From an uncultured Alphaproteobacteria bacterium (GTDB lineage: Bacteria; Pseudomonadota; Alphaproteobacteria; RF32; CAG-239), in assembly GCA_902464275.1 (NCBI GenBank), contig CABQIK010000015.1:1-43554 (forward strand): a stretch of 43,554 bases of DNA. The letters run 5' to 3'. The position numbers were made by a program, and so were the translations under genes. Within the stretch, counting starts at the first letter, position 1, and each line of letters begins with the position of its first letter. The notes under the pieces were generated by a model that ran no database searches, had not been told where the DNA came from, and saw only the letters and a program-made list of their open reading frames with translations. Positions 1-8,861 of this stretch are shown here, piece by piece.

Positions 1-1
1 T

Positions 2-1201
2 TTAACAAACGCCATCAGCTCCGGCACACCCAAAGCCTTCATCGCCGGTAAATCCACTTTATTTGACCTATATGCGCAAGAGTTGTTGCGCATGGGCGTA
101 ACTCCAAAGCAGATTCAAATAATTAAACTGGAAGAACTTGAAAATGAAAGCTTGCTTGATTACAAAAATCTGTATCAGCATATTATGGATAATTTAGTTC
201 CGCATGAAAAAAATTACGTTTTTTTAGATGAGGTTCAAAATGTGCCTGATTTTCAAAAGGCGGTCAGAAGTTTGTTTGAAAAAGGTAATATTGACCTTTA
301 TTTAACCGGTTCAAATTCTAAGCTTCAATCCGGACAATGGGCAACTTCTTTAGCCGGCAGATACATTGAAATAAAAATGTTTCCGCTCTCTTATAAAGAA
401 TTTTATGAAACCTATTCTGAAGAGGCAAAACAAAACCCCGATAAAATATATGCCGATTACATAACATACGGCTCTTTTCCGTATGCTACCCGCTTTATTG
501 CCCAAGGCTCGCAAGAGGCGGCTAAGCAAATACACACCTATATAGAGGGCATATTTAATACCATTATTTTAAAAGACGTTATGGAAAATATGGGTATTCC
601 CGAAGAAAGCCGCTTGCGGCGGGTTATTAAATTTATGGCAAGTTGTATCGGCTCTGAAGTGTCGGTTAAAAAAATCAGCGACACCATAACCTCAGACGGC
701 GTAAAAATTTTGCCGACAACTGTTGAAAATTATTTAGATGGATTTAAAAATGCCCATATTTTATATCAAGCCGACCGCTATGACGTTAAAGGCAAAAAGA
801 TTTTAAAAACATTAAATAAATTTTATCTGGTTGATATGGGAATCCGCCAACATCTTTTAGGCAATCGCGATAAAGATGACGGACATATTCTTGAAAACAT
901 TGTTTATCTTGAGCTTTTGCGGCGTGGTTACACCGTTTATATCGGTAAAATTGATGCACGCGATAAAGACGGCAAAACCAAAAGCTTAGAAATTGATTTT
1001 GTGGCTGAAAATGAAAACGGTATTGAGTATTATCAGGTTTCAGATACGGTTTTGGATAATAATGTTTTGCAAAGAGAGCTTGCTCCCTTAAATGCCGTGC
1101 GCGACCATTATCCTAAGTTTATTTTAACCCGGGATTACGGAGTTTCTGACTATAACGGCATTAAAAGACTTAATGTTTTAGAGTGGTTGCTTGCTAAATA
1201 A
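2..1201 (+). CDS. AAA ATPase with DUF4143-type C-terminus (5' partial)
   Basis: Member of the AAA_14/DUF4143 family of ATPases, whose cellular role is poorly known; they are common accessory genes in gut bacteria. The reading frame is open back to base 2, and a P-loop remnant (AGKSTLFDLY) is encoded at about bases 45-75. The TTG at 83 therefore cannot be the true start, and the gene runs off the left edge. Further on are a Walker B (VFLDEVQNV), a sensor-like LTGSNS and the conserved LAGRYIEI-FPLSYKEFYE stretch. The C-terminal half has the nuclease-like DUF4143 layout ending in IDFVAE and EYYQVS. The residues before GKST (SSGTPKAFIA) do not match the family's usual GVRRxGKST. It is convergent with the LOG gene, 16 bases away, with no terminator seen. 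Family call is firm, function unknown. Confidence 0.8.
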   Translation, partial: LTNAISSGTPKAFIAGKSTLFDLYAQELLRMGVTPKQIQIIKLEELENESLLDYKNLYQHIMDNLVPHEKNYVFLDEVQNVPDFQKAVRSLFEKGNIDLYLTGSNSKLQSGQWATSLAGRYIEIKMFPLSYKEFYETYSEEAKQNPDKIYADYITYGSFPYATRFIAQGSQEAAKQIHTYIEGIFNTIILKDVMENMGIPEESRLRRVIKFMASCIGSEVSVKKISDTITSDGVKILPTTVENYLDGFKNAHILYQADRYDVKGKKILKTLNKFYLVDMGIRQHLLGNRDKDDGHILENIVYLELLRRGYTVYIGKIDARDKDGKTKSLEIDFVAENENGIEYYQVSDTVLDNNVLQRELAPLNAVRDHYPKFILTRDYGVSDYNGIKRLNVLEWLLAK

Positions 1202-1217
1202 TCGCTTAAAACATATT

Positions 1218-2183
1218 TTACAAATTAGGAATGTGCTTTTGCGCGTTTTGACGGCGTAGCTTTAAGCGGGTAAGTTTATCGCTGACAACTGATGTGTCGC
1301 GCCCAGATTTTGCCAGGCGGTCATACATGCGTTCAATTTCTTTTTCAAGGTACGCGGTTTCAATTTCTGCCGACAAAACCTGCCGTTCTTCTAATGTGCC
1401 GGAAGTGCGTATTTGCTGAATTTCAGCCCAAATATCTTCAACCAAAACTTTTTTATGCTCTTTGCGCTTAATAAAATAAGGCAATTCATAAACCAACTGC
1501 CGCGCGTTGGCATAAGCCTCGCGTCCGTCATCGCATTTGTTGTAACGTAGTTTTAAGAGTCTGAAGGCAATTTCAAGCTCTTGGCTGTTGTCAACCACAA
1601 TAAACGGCACCGGATCGGCAAATCCTTCCGCGCTTAATGATTTTAAAAATTCTAACAAGTGATGAAAAAAGCCGTTAATGTTGTAAAAAATAAACGGTTT
1701 CATGGCTAGCAAACCGTCTTGCATGGCAACACAGTCATATGCAAGCTCATCTAAGGTGCCAACGCCGCCGGGGGCAAAAACCACAAAATCGGCGCCGAGC
1801 AACTTTTGTTTGCGCTCTTCTAAGGTTTGCGCCAAAATAACTTCGGTTTGCGCAATTAAATCATCATCTGAAGGATAAAGCTTAAAATATTCTTTGGTGG
1901 TAATGCCCTGAATCGGGGTTTCTTCATCGGAGCACTGTTTTTTGTTCCATCCGTCAAGCACGCCGCGCGCCACTGCTCCCATAATGCCGCAATTTGAAAG
2001 CCCAAAATCAAGCTTAAAATCCATTTTAACAATTTGACGGCCTAAATTATAAGCCTCTTCTTTATAAATTTGGTCATTGCCCGAACGTGAGCCGCCGGCA
2101 ACAAAAACTCTGATACCGTCTTTTTTGTTTTCTTCAATAAATGAGCTTAATACCTGTTCCTGATTATTGCACGCATCAGTCAT
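1218..2183 (-). CDS. LOG-family (TIGR00730-like) protein
   Basis: Related to the LOG/'lysine decarboxylase-like' Rossmann family, whose characterised members are nucleoside 5'-monophosphate phosphoribohydrolases. The family signature PGGxGTxxE is present as PGGVGTLDE at about residue 138, followed by KPFIFYNINGFF. The usual YGGG-GLMG segment has become FGLSNCGIMG, so the first glycine cluster is lost. About 90 extra C-terminal residues, rich in Glu, Lys and Arg, extend beyond the core. The start is supported by GAGGAG about seven bases upstream, inside the end of tgt. Only two bases separate it from tgt, so it is the last gene of the ParA-dnaJ-tgt operon. Substrate not predictable. Confidence 0.85.
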   Translation of the reverse strand: MTDACNNQEQVLSSFIEENKKDGIRVFVAGGSRSGNDQIYKEEAYNLGRQIVKMDFKLDFGLSNCGIMGAVARGVLDGWNKKQCSDEETPIQGITTKEYFKLYPSDDDLIAQTEVILAQTLEERKQKLLGADFVVFAPGGVGTLDELAYDCVAMQDGLLAMKPFIFYNINGFFHHLLEFLKSLSAEGFADPVPFIVVDNSQELEIAFRLLKLRYNKCDDGREAYANARQLVYELPYFIKRKEHKKVLVEDIWAEIQQIRTSGTLEERQVLSAEIETAYLEKEIERMYDRLAKSGRDTSVVSDKLTRLKLRRQNAQKHIPNL

Positions 2184-2185
2184 TA

Positions 2186-3310
2186 TTAAATCTCCTCAAT
2201 ATCGCCTTTGGCTTGATTAGCGTAAAATTCAGCGCAAAATTCTGACAAGGTGTCGTTTGCAATAGCGTTGCGTAATCCTTGCATAAGGCGCTGATAATAT
2301 CTGATATTATGCCATGTCAAGAGCATCACGGCAAGTATTTCATTGCATTTTTGCAAATGATGAATATAAGCGCGGTTAAAATTGCGGCAGAGCGGGCAGT
2401 CGCAATCAGCTTCTAACGGGCGGTTATCTTCACGATGTCGCGCGTTTTTAATATTAACCGGCCCGTATTTGGTAAATGCTTGCGCCGTGCGCCCCGAGCG
2501 GGTCGGCATAACGCAGTCAAACATATCAACGCCGCGCAAAACCGCGCCGACAATATCGTCTGGACGCCCCACGCCCATTAAGTAACGAGGCTTGTCCGAA
2601 GGCAATGAAACCGGCGCGTAATCAAGCACTTCAAACATTTTTTCTTGCCCTTCGCCAACCGCCAAACCGCCGATGGCATAGCCGTCAAACCCTATTTCAG
2701 TGAGCTTTTGTGCCGATTCGTCACGCAAATCTTTAAAAATACTGCCTTGCTGAATGCCGAAAATTCCGTATCCGTCACGGTCAATAAAAGCGTCGCGGCT
2801 GCGCTTTGCCCAACGCATAGACATCTGCATAGATTTTTTAGCCTGCTCATACGTGGCCGGAAACGGAGTGCACTCGTCTAAGCACATGGTGATGTTTGAA
2901 TCCAGTTTGTGCTGAATTTTCATTGATTCTTCAGGACTTAAAAAAAACTTTTTGCCGTCAACATGCGAGCGGAAAGTAACCCCTTCTTCCGTTAATTTAC
3001 GCAGTCCGGTTAAGCTCATAACCTGAAACCCGCCGGAATCGGTCAATATCGGCTTGTCCCAGTGCATAAACTTGTGCATGCCGCCCATTTTTTCAACCAA
3101 ATCGGCGCCCGGACGCAACATTAAGTGATACGTGTTGTTAAGTAAAATTTCAGCTCCGGTCGCCGCAACCGATTCCGGCATCATGGCTTTTACCGTGCCG
3201 CAGGTGCCCACCGGCATAAACGCCGGAGTGTTGACAACGCCGTGTTTAGTGTAAAGTTTACCCAAACGGGTTTTGCCGATTGTTTTCAAAATTTCAAATT
3301 TCAGAGCCAT
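2186..3310 (-). CDS. tgt: Queuine tRNA-ribosyltransferase
   Basis: Exchanges guanine 34 for the queuosine precursor preQ1 in the anticodon of Asp, Asn, His and Tyr tRNAs, in the cytoplasm. Key parts are in place: DSGGFQV with Asp91 as general base, GIQQGS near 186, GGLAVGE near 214, the nucleophile Asp265 in FDCVMPTRSGRTA, and the zinc ligands CDCPLC followed by the His of the YIHH stretch. Length (374 residues) is normal for the bacterial enzyme. It starts eight bases after the DnaJ-domain gene and two bases before the LOG gene, so the four genes are probably co-transcribed. The ribosome-binding site is weak, which suggests coupling to the gene before it. Confidence 0.97.
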   Translation of the reverse strand: MALKFEILKTIGKTRLGKLYTKHGVVNTPAFMPVGTCGTVKAMMPESVAATGAEILLNNTYHLMLRPGADLVEKMGGMHKFMHWDKPILTDSGGFQVMSLTGLRKLTEEGVTFRSHVDGKKFFLSPEESMKIQHKLDSNITMCLDECTPFPATYEQAKKSMQMSMRWAKRSRDAFIDRDGYGIFGIQQGSIFKDLRDESAQKLTEIGFDGYAIGGLAVGEGQEKMFEVLDYAPVSLPSDKPRYLMGVGRPDDIVGAVLRGVDMFDCVMPTRSGRTAQAFTKYGPVNIKNARHREDNRPLEADCDCPLCRNFNRAYIHHLQKCNEILAVMLLTWHNIRYYQRLMQGLRNAIANDTLSEFCAEFYANQAKGDIEEI

Positions 3311-3318
3311 GTTTTTAA

Positions 3319-4488
3319 CTATCTTTCATTATCTGAGGTTGCGTTATATATTTTGCTTCCGACCGGAATTTCCGCTCCGATGCCTTTTTTTAAGTGTTGC
3401 TTTTTTATAAAACCCATTTCGCCGTTGTCAAGCATAACTCTGAACCATTCTTCATCAGGCGAATATCCGGTCAGTCTGACCGTTTGTCCACGCCTGCCGA
3501 TGGTTAAAACATCAAATTCATCAGAAGGACCGTACATAATTTCGGCCTTGCTTTTAAGATGATAAAGCTTTGTTTTATCAGAAGTATCAACCGGAATGTT
3601 AAATATTTTTGAAACCACCACATCGTCTACCGTCTTGGCGCCGGTATTAAATTTAACCTGTTGATAATAAGCAATTTTATCATCTTCGGTATGTTTTTCG
3701 GGCATCAGTTGCAATATCAGCGGCGCGATGGCGATAGCGGCGACCAAAGCGGCGCCCGCGGCAATGGTTAGTGGAATTTTAAGCTGAATTTTTTTAAGTT
3801 GCTGATAGTTCCATGGCAAAATGGCGGTGTTTACCGGCGGCAGCAACTCAATAAACGGCAACAGCAAGGCCTTTTGCTCTGCTGTGGCGTATTCAAGCGC
3901 CTGCAAGGCTGAAAGCTTGGCTTTGTCGGTATTTCCGGCGTCATAATAAACCGCCGCGTTGTGTATAAGCATTTTAAAATTATCGGCAGCGTTTTGCCCG
4001 ATATTATAAAAGTTGTTTTTAAGCGCTTTAATATTAAGTTTTGCGGCTCGCGGCGACCACCAGCCTTTAAGCCAGTTATGCCTGGTTATATCACTGATAA
4101 ATTTTTGCGCGTCATTAAACGTGCCGATAAGCTTTTCTTCTTTAATTTCAGGATGCTTGTTCCAAACAATTTTTTGTAAATTAAACACTCGCAAAAACGG
4201 GTTTTCATCACCGTTGGCGGCTTTGTACAGTTTAAGACTTTTCATGTCCGGAAAAGTTGTCGCGTCATAAGCTGAGGCCAAAAGGTTATAAATCGTGCGG
4301 GTTTTAACATCTTTTAAAATTTCATAAGCGATTGAAATTTTTTGAAATTCTTCCAACGCATTTTCAGATTTGTTATGGTCAGGGTGCCAAAACTTGGCTT
4401 TTTCACGATAGTTGATTTTTAAAATCTTTTCATCGGTGTTGTAATCGGCATTCAAGCAGCGATAATAGCCCAAAGGGTCAAAAATCAT
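3319..4488 (-). CDS. DnaJ-domain, single-TM, SH3-like protein
   Basis: A 389-residue protein with an N-terminal J domain (HPD at residues 35-37), a tetratricopeptide-like helical middle, one membrane helix at about 238-261 and a C-terminal SH3b-like domain at about 308-368. By analogy the J domain would recruit DnaK to a client, while the SH3b part, beyond the membrane helix, could bind cell wall; this is inference. The ATG at 4488 is chosen over an earlier in-frame start because GGAGG sits seven bases before it, and because it overlaps the stop of the ParA-like gene as ATGA, a translational-coupling arrangement. The pairing with a ParA/MinD-like ATPase suggests a positioning or assembly complex. 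No gene symbol fits. Confidence 0.85.
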   Translation of the reverse strand: MIFDPLGYYRCLNADYNTDEKILKINYREKAKFWHPDHNKSENALEEFQKISIAYEILKDVKTRTIYNLLASAYDATTFPDMKSLKLYKAANGDENPFLRVFNLQKIVWNKHPEIKEEKLIGTFNDAQKFISDITRHNWLKGWWSPRAAKLNIKALKNNFYNIGQNAADNFKMLIHNAAVYYDAGNTDKAKLSALQALEYATAEQKALLLPFIELLPPVNTAILPWNYQQLKKIQLKIPLTIAAGAALVAAIAIAPLILQLMPEKHTEDDKIAYYQQVKFNTGAKTVDDVVVSKIFNIPVDTSDKTKLYHLKSKAEIMYGPSDEFDVLTIGRRGQTVRLTGYSPDEEWFRVMLDNGEMGFIKKQHLKKGIGAEIPVGSKIYNATSDNER

Positions 4489-5285
4489 GGTTGTTCCTCC
4501 AAAAACCGGCGCGCAACGGCAACGGAATCTTCGGCTCCTTCGCATTTTGCATAGCGGTTAAGCAACAATGCCTTATTAATAACCGAATCTCTGATGCGGG
4601 CGTCTTGCCGAATTATTCCGAGTAAATTTAAATCAACTTTAATATATTCTTTGCTTGCTTTCAATAGTGTTTTGTATGTTTGCCGCCCTTCTTCATACGA
4701 TAACGCCCGATTTATAACAATGTTAAATTTGGCTTGCGGGGCGATGGTTTGCAATTCTTCAATTTTTTTAAACGCGGCCACGGAAGATGAAGAACATGCG
4801 TTTACGATAATAATAATATTTTTGCAAATGCTGAAAAACGGATTAAGCTGTTTGCTTCCGTCATCGGAGCAGTCAATAAAAACATAATCGTAGTATTGCG
4901 CCAGATGTGATAAATCGCCGGCTAAAATCTGCGCTCTGCCGACCGGAGCCGTGGTTAAGGCGTCTTCGCCGGAAGGCGATGAAATAACATCAAATTTACC
5001 GCGCTCAAAATGAACAACAGCATTGTTAAGCGTGGTTTTTCCGCCAATTAACGCGGCATAAGGCGTGCTTGTTTCCAAGTTGTTTTGGTATGATATGTTT
5101 TCAAGCCCGCAATCGGCGTCAAAATAAAGCACGTTTTTTTTCATTAAACTCAAAGCATGGCATAAGGCGGTGGCAAACCACGTTTTGCCTATGCCGGTTG
5201 TGCCCGAGCACACCGCCGAAACGCAGCTTTTGTTATAAATTTGTTTAGGCGTTTTTAACGCTGAATTATTCAGTTTATTTTCCAT
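4485..5285 (-). CDS. ParA/MinD/FlhG-like ATPase with altered P-loop
   Basis: A SIMIBI-class ATPase of 266 residues resembling MinD/FlhG: P-loop at 28-35 (GTTGIGKT), YFDADCGLEN after the second strand, SPSGEDAL in the position of the MinD/FlhG 'sxSG' loop, and FIDCSDDG as switch II. ParA/MinD enzymes normally read KGGxGKT, whose first lysine contacts the partner's nucleotide; here that residue is Thr30 while the catalytic-loop Lys34 is kept. Dimer-dependent hydrolysis may therefore differ. It is first in the operon with the DnaJ-SH3 gene, tgt and the LOG gene. No flagellar, min or par partner is visible in the window. Called as a family member only. Confidence 0.82.
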   Translation of the reverse strand: MENKLNNSALKTPKQIYNKSCVSAVCSGTTGIGKTWFATALCHALSLMKKNVLYFDADCGLENISYQNNLETSTPYAALIGGKTTLNNAVVHFERGKFDVISSPSGEDALTTAPVGRAQILAGDLSHLAQYYDYVFIDCSDDGSKQLNPFFSICKNIIIIVNACSSSSVAAFKKIEELQTIAPQAKFNIVINRALSYEEGRQTYKTLLKASKEYIKVDLNLLGIIRQDARIRDSVINKALLLNRYAKCEGAEDSVAVARRFLEEQP

Positions 5286-5371
5286 TTTAGCGATATTTCC
5301 TGTATGGCTTAAAGTTTGGCAAAATTTGCAAAAAATTTCAACCGGTTAAAATCTTTTTAACACAATTTGTT

Positions 5372-5377
5372 TATAAT
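5372..5377 (+). promoter_or_regulatory. Possible -10 box for the binding-protein operon
   Basis: A perfect TATAAT about 43 bases before the ATG at 5420. No good TTGACA-like box lies at the right distance upstream, so it is a partial match in an A/T-rich divergent region shared with the ParA-like operon. Confidence 0.35.
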
Positions 5378-5419
5378 TTTGCTTAAATTGGAACATAAAC
5401 GGCTTAAAGCGGTGAAAAC

Positions 5420-6331
5420 ATGAAAAAAATATGGCTGATTTTGATGATGATAATACAAATTGCGCCTCTTTCAGGGTGGGCGCAAACCATGGTTACAACC
5501 AAAATGAGCTTGGGCACGCAAAATTTAACGCTCACTTCTTTTTCAAACTATCCGCCGATAGCCACCACTGAATATGATAACCGCAATATGGAATATCTGC
5601 AAACTATTTTTGATGACGCCTTGCAAGAATTTGCCAAACTCGGCGAGTTTAAGTTAATTTATATTTTATCGGAAAACTATGACGAGGCTATTAATGTTGT
5701 TCGCCGCGGCAATGTAGATGTTTTGTTAGGTATTTATTACGGAACCAAGCGTTATTCGGGGCTTGAATATGTTTATCCGGCCGTTATAAATAACCCGATA
5801 AACATTATCATGCTGCCGCAAACCGTTTCTAAGGTAAAAAATACCAATGATCTGAAAACGCTTAAAGGCACATACAGCAATGAAGAATATTTCAGCGATT
5901 ATATGCTTAAAAATTTTGAATCGTTTAATATTAAACCGACCGAAACCACGCTTTCGGCCTATGAAAAACTTTTTTCCGGCGAGGTTGACTATATTGCCGG
6001 CACATATTACTATAATTATGCCAAGGTTTGTGAATTAGGGCTTAAAAATTATGTGTCGTTTTCGCAAACGGCATTGTGGAGCATGCCGATGTTTATCGGT
6101 GTTTCCAAAGCTTCGCCGAAATACAAAAGAATTAGCGCGTTTTTGAAAAAAACGGTGGCAAGTCCTGAGTTTTCGCAAAAAATTAATCGGGCGCTCAAAA
6201 ATAAAGTAAAAGAAATTGAAATAAAATCGCAAGGCGTTGTTCCGCCGGAGTTCATCCGTAAAAACATAACCGATGAATTAACCCCGGCCGATGAACAGGC
6301 AAACAATTTGTTGGAAGATAAGGGGGAATAA
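5420..6331 (+). CDS. Periplasmic solute-binding protein, family 3-like
   Basis: A 303-residue exported protein with a Sec signal peptide (MKKIWLILMM... cleaved near GWA-QT). The body follows the SBP_bac_3 pattern: a first lobe with FDDALQEFAK and a VVRRGNVDVLLGIYYGTKR segment, a middle stretch with KTLKGTYSNE, and GEVDYIAGTYYYN near the second lobe. These proteins bind amino acids or other small solutes for ABC importers or sense ligands. No permease or ATPase lies beside it, so an orphan or sensor role is possible. The start has GGTGA five bases upstream. A TATAAT at 5372-5377 probably marks its promoter. It is followed six bases later by a GST-like gene. Confidence 0.75.
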   Translation: MKKIWLILMMIIQIAPLSGWAQTMVTTKMSLGTQNLTLTSFSNYPPIATTEYDNRNMEYLQTIFDDALQEFAKLGEFKLIYILSENYDEAINVVRRGNVDVLLGIYYGTKRYSGLEYVYPAVINNPINIIMLPQTVSKVKNTNDLKTLKGTYSNEEYFSDYMLKNFESFNIKPTETTLSAYEKLFSGEVDYIAGTYYYNYAKVCELGLKNYVSFSQTALWSMPMFIGVSKASPKYKRISAFLKKTVASPEFSQKINRALKNKVKEIEIKSQGVVPPEFIRKNITDELTPADEQANNLLEDKGE

Positions 6332-6337
6332 TAAACT

Positions 6338-7003
6338 ATGGTGCTTTTGGTTCATCACAGCATTTCGCCGCAATCGCGCAAAATCAGAATGCTGATGTCT
6401 GAAAAAAAGATGCTGTTTGTGTTAAGAGAAGAAGAACCGTGGAATCTGTCCAAAGAAATCCGCAAGCTTAATCCGGCCGGAGAGCTTCCGGTATTTATAT
6501 TTGACGGCAATATTATTTCGGGCAATTACCCCATAACCGAATATCTGGAAGAAAATTATCCCGAACCGCGCTTAATCACCGGCGACAACAAACATCGTGC
6601 GGAAGTCAGGCGCTTAACCGATTGGTTTGACAACAAATTTTATAATGAAGTGTACCGCTATATTGTTATGGAAAAGGTTTATAAACGCTTTCGTGACGGT
6701 GCCGCGCCCGATTCGCGAATTTTGCGCGCCGGCATGAATAATCTTAAATATCATTTAAGTTATGTTGAATGGCTTGCCGAGCGCAATAATTATCTGACCG
6801 GCGAAGAATTTTCCTTGGCGGATATTACGGCGGCCGCGCATCTTTCCGTAATTGATTATTTGGGCGATATTGCCTGGGATAATTATGAAAACGCTAAACT
6901 TTGGTATTCAAAAATAAAGTCACGCCCGTGTTTTAAGGATATTCTTAAAGACACTATAAAAGGCATACTTCCGGCTGAACACTACACAAATTTGGATTTT
7001 TGA
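6338..7003 (+). CDS. Glutathione S-transferase-like protein
   Basis: A 221-residue protein with the two-domain GST layout. The thioredoxin-like N-terminal half runs to about residue 80 and contains the cis-proline motif (ELPVF) and the Ser-x-Ile equivalent (GNYPITEYLEENYP). The helical C-terminal half contains TGEEFSLADITAAAHL, the N-capping box and hydrophobic staple of GSTs. A serine near the N-terminus (SISPQSRKI) could be the catalytic residue; such proteins either conjugate glutathione or act as stress factors. It sits six bases after the binding-protein gene and one base before the lipoprotein gene, so the three are probably one transcript. Substrate unknown. Confidence 0.85.
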   Translation: MVLLVHHSISPQSRKIRMLMSEKKMLFVLREEEPWNLSKEIRKLNPAGELPVFIFDGNIISGNYPITEYLEENYPEPRLITGDNKHRAEVRRLTDWFDNKFYNEVYRYIVMEKVYKRFRDGAAPDSRILRAGMNNLKYHLSYVEWLAERNNYLTGEEFSLADITAAAHLSVIDYLGDIAWDNYENAKLWYSKIKSRPCFKDILKDTIKGILPAEHYTNLDF

Positions 7004-7004
7004 T

Positions 7005-7469
7005 ATGAAAAAAATATATTTACCTTTAATTTTACCGTTGTTATTTTCAGCCTGCACCTGGCTTTCTGAAGGTGAGGGACAAATAGTTTACCACTGGGAG
7101 CGCCCGCGCACCGGCGTTGAAAAATTTGCTCGCGACCATTCGGAGTGTATGCGCAAAGCGGAAGATTTTAAATTTTTGCCGAATATTAAAAGTTGGTTTT
7201 ACTCGGAAGAAGCCCGCTATGACATCAGAGCCGACTGGCATTCCGAAAAAGGCATTTGGGCAAGTTATGTTCCTTATACCGGCGCTCAGCCGATAGTGGT
7301 AAATTCTATTCGCGATGATTCGGATTCCAGCCCGCGTAAATATCGCAAGTGTATGGAAGCCCGCGGATACACCCGTCGTCAGCATGATATTCCGACCACT
7401 ACCAATATTTTTGTATACAAACCGCAAGATATTAATCAGGATACTCCGTTTGAAAAATATTATCGCTAA
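7005..7469 (+). CDS. Small predicted lipoprotein, unknown function
   Basis: A 154-residue protein with a lipoprotein signal: basic MKK, hydrophobic stretch and a lipobox ending LFSAC at about residues 13-17. It should be exported and lipidated on that cysteine. The rest is rich in Tyr, Arg and Asp, with two further cysteines (SECMRKAEDF and RKCMEARGYTRR) spaced like the pair in other small alphaproteobacterial lipoproteins with a CMxARGY-type ending; a disulfide is possible. I do not recognise a named family. The ATG follows the GST gene's stop by one base. It converges on the efflux operon with a nine-base gap and no hairpin. Confidence 0.75.
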   Translation: MKKIYLPLILPLLFSACTWLSEGEGQIVYHWERPRTGVEKFARDHSECMRKAEDFKFLPNIKSWFYSEEARYDIRADWHSEKGIWASYVPYTGAQPIVVNSIRDDSDSSPRKYRKCMEARGYTRRQHDIPTTTNIFVYKPQDINQDTPFEKYYR

Positions 7470-7478
7470 CCGCTTGCT

Positions 7479-8861
7479 TTAGTTATATCCGCCGCCGGTG
7501 GCTTTGTAAAACGCGATAATGTTTTGATATATTGCGCCGTTGCTTGCGGCTAAATCGGTTTCGGCCTGTAACAAATCTTGCTCGGTTTTTAATAAATCTG
7601 CAAATTCAATTAAGCCGTTTTGGTATTTGCCGCGGGTGGCTTCAAACGCCTGCCGCATACGATAAACGGCAGTGCGGCGCGCTTTGTTGGCAGCATATTC
7701 TTTTTGAGTTGCGGTTATGGCGTTGCCAAGCTCTTCAACCGCTTGCAGCAATGTTTGCCGATAAGCTTCATACGTTTCGGCTTTAATTTGCTTTTGCAGT
7801 TCAATATTGTTTTTTAGTTTGTTCCAATTAAACAACGGCATAACCGCTGACGGAATGTAACCGTAAGCTTTGCTGTCGGAGTTAAAAAGTTTTGAGCCCG
7901 CGCTTGATTGCAGCCCGAATAATCCGCTGATGCTTAAATCAGGATAAAGTTCGGCCACGGCCTGACCGATAGCCGCATTTTGCGCCGCCAAATTGCGTTC
8001 AGCCGCTTTAACATCGGGGCGGGAGCGAATAATATCGCTCGGCAGATTGTATAAAAGCTCGGTGTTATATTTGTATGCGTATTTAATCGGATTATTGCTG
8101 CCGGTATCTATTTGTTGCGGAAGCAGTCCGGTTAAAACCGCCAAGGCGTTTTTATACGCCTCAATTTTATATTCTAAACTCGGAATGGCCGCTTTGGTGG
8201 TTTCAGTTACATATCCGGCCTGATTAAAAGCAGCAATGTCGGTTAGTCCCGAGTTGTATTTATCTTTAACCGTGCGATATATGTCTTGTTGCAATTTTAA
8301 ATTATTTTGCGCGATTCGTAATTGCTCTTGCGCGGTTTTTAAGGCAAAATAAGTTTTGGCGGTTTCGGCGGTAATCGTAACTCGTAAATTGCGCAAACTG
8401 TACATTGCGCTTGCAAATTTTGCCGAGGATTGTTCATTTAAGCGCCTGCCTGCGCCCCAAATGTCAAGCTCCCAAGAGGCGTCCAACCCGAGTTGAAAAT
8501 AATTAGTATCAGCGGCAAGGCCTATGTTTTTGCTTGCCTTGGCATAATCATATTTAACAGCGGCGTTAAATACCGGCAAATATTTAACCCGATTAATATC
8601 GGCGGTAATCCGCGCTTGCCGCAAACGAGCAATTCCGGCATTAAGCTCGGAGTTATGCTTTAAGGCGGTTTCAATTAAAAAATTTAAGTTTTTATCGTTA
8701 AATTGTTCATACCATTGCTGTGAAATTTTTATTCCGCTGCCTTTCAGTTTTAAGGATTGGCTTATTTGCCTGTCTTCATATATTTGCGGCGCTTCATAAT
8801 CAGGGCCGACCGTGCACGCGGCGGTAAGCAACAACAATAAACAAGTGTATTTTTTAGGCAT
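7479..8861 (-). CDS. RND efflux outer-membrane lipoprotein (NodT/OprM type)
   Basis: Outer-membrane channel of the tripartite pump. The 460-residue protein begins with a lipoprotein signal (lipobox LTAAC) followed by TVGPDYEAP, the hallmark N-terminus of NodT/OprM-family factors. It holds two repeats of the long alpha-hairpin region; RSRPDVKAAERNLAAQNAAIGQAVAELYPDL-like sequence near the middle is the conserved repeat boundary. The ATG at 8861 is preferred over an upstream start because AAGGAGGT lies five bases before it. It overlaps the 3' end of the pump gene by eight bases, so translation is probably coupled. Substrate range cannot be read from the sequence. Confidence 0.93.
   Translation of the reverse strand: MPKKYTCLLLLLTAACTVGPDYEAPQIYEDRQISQSLKLKGSGIKISQQWYEQFNDKNLNFLIETALKHNSELNAGIARLRQARITADINRVKYLPVFNAAVKYDYAKASKNIGLAADTNYFQLGLDASWELDIWGAGRRLNEQSSAKFASAMYSLRNLRVTITAETAKTYFALKTAQEQLRIAQNNLKLQQDIYRTVKDKYNSGLTDIAAFNQAGYVTETTKAAIPSLEYKIEAYKNALAVLTGLLPQQIDTGSNNPIKYAYKYNTELLYNLPSDIIRSRPDVKAAERNLAAQNAAIGQAVAELYPDLSISGLFGLQSSAGSKLFNSDSKAYGYIPSAVMPLFNWNKLKNNIELQKQIKAETYEAYRQTLLQAVEELGNAITATQKEYAANKARRTAVYRMRQAFEATRGKYQNGLIEFADLLKTEQDLLQAETDLAASNGAIYQNIIAFYKATGGGYN

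Noticed and set aside
5319..5329. GCAAAATTTGC palindrome in the divergent region before the binding-protein gene
   Set aside because: Short and A/T-rich, easily by chance; no second copy seen.
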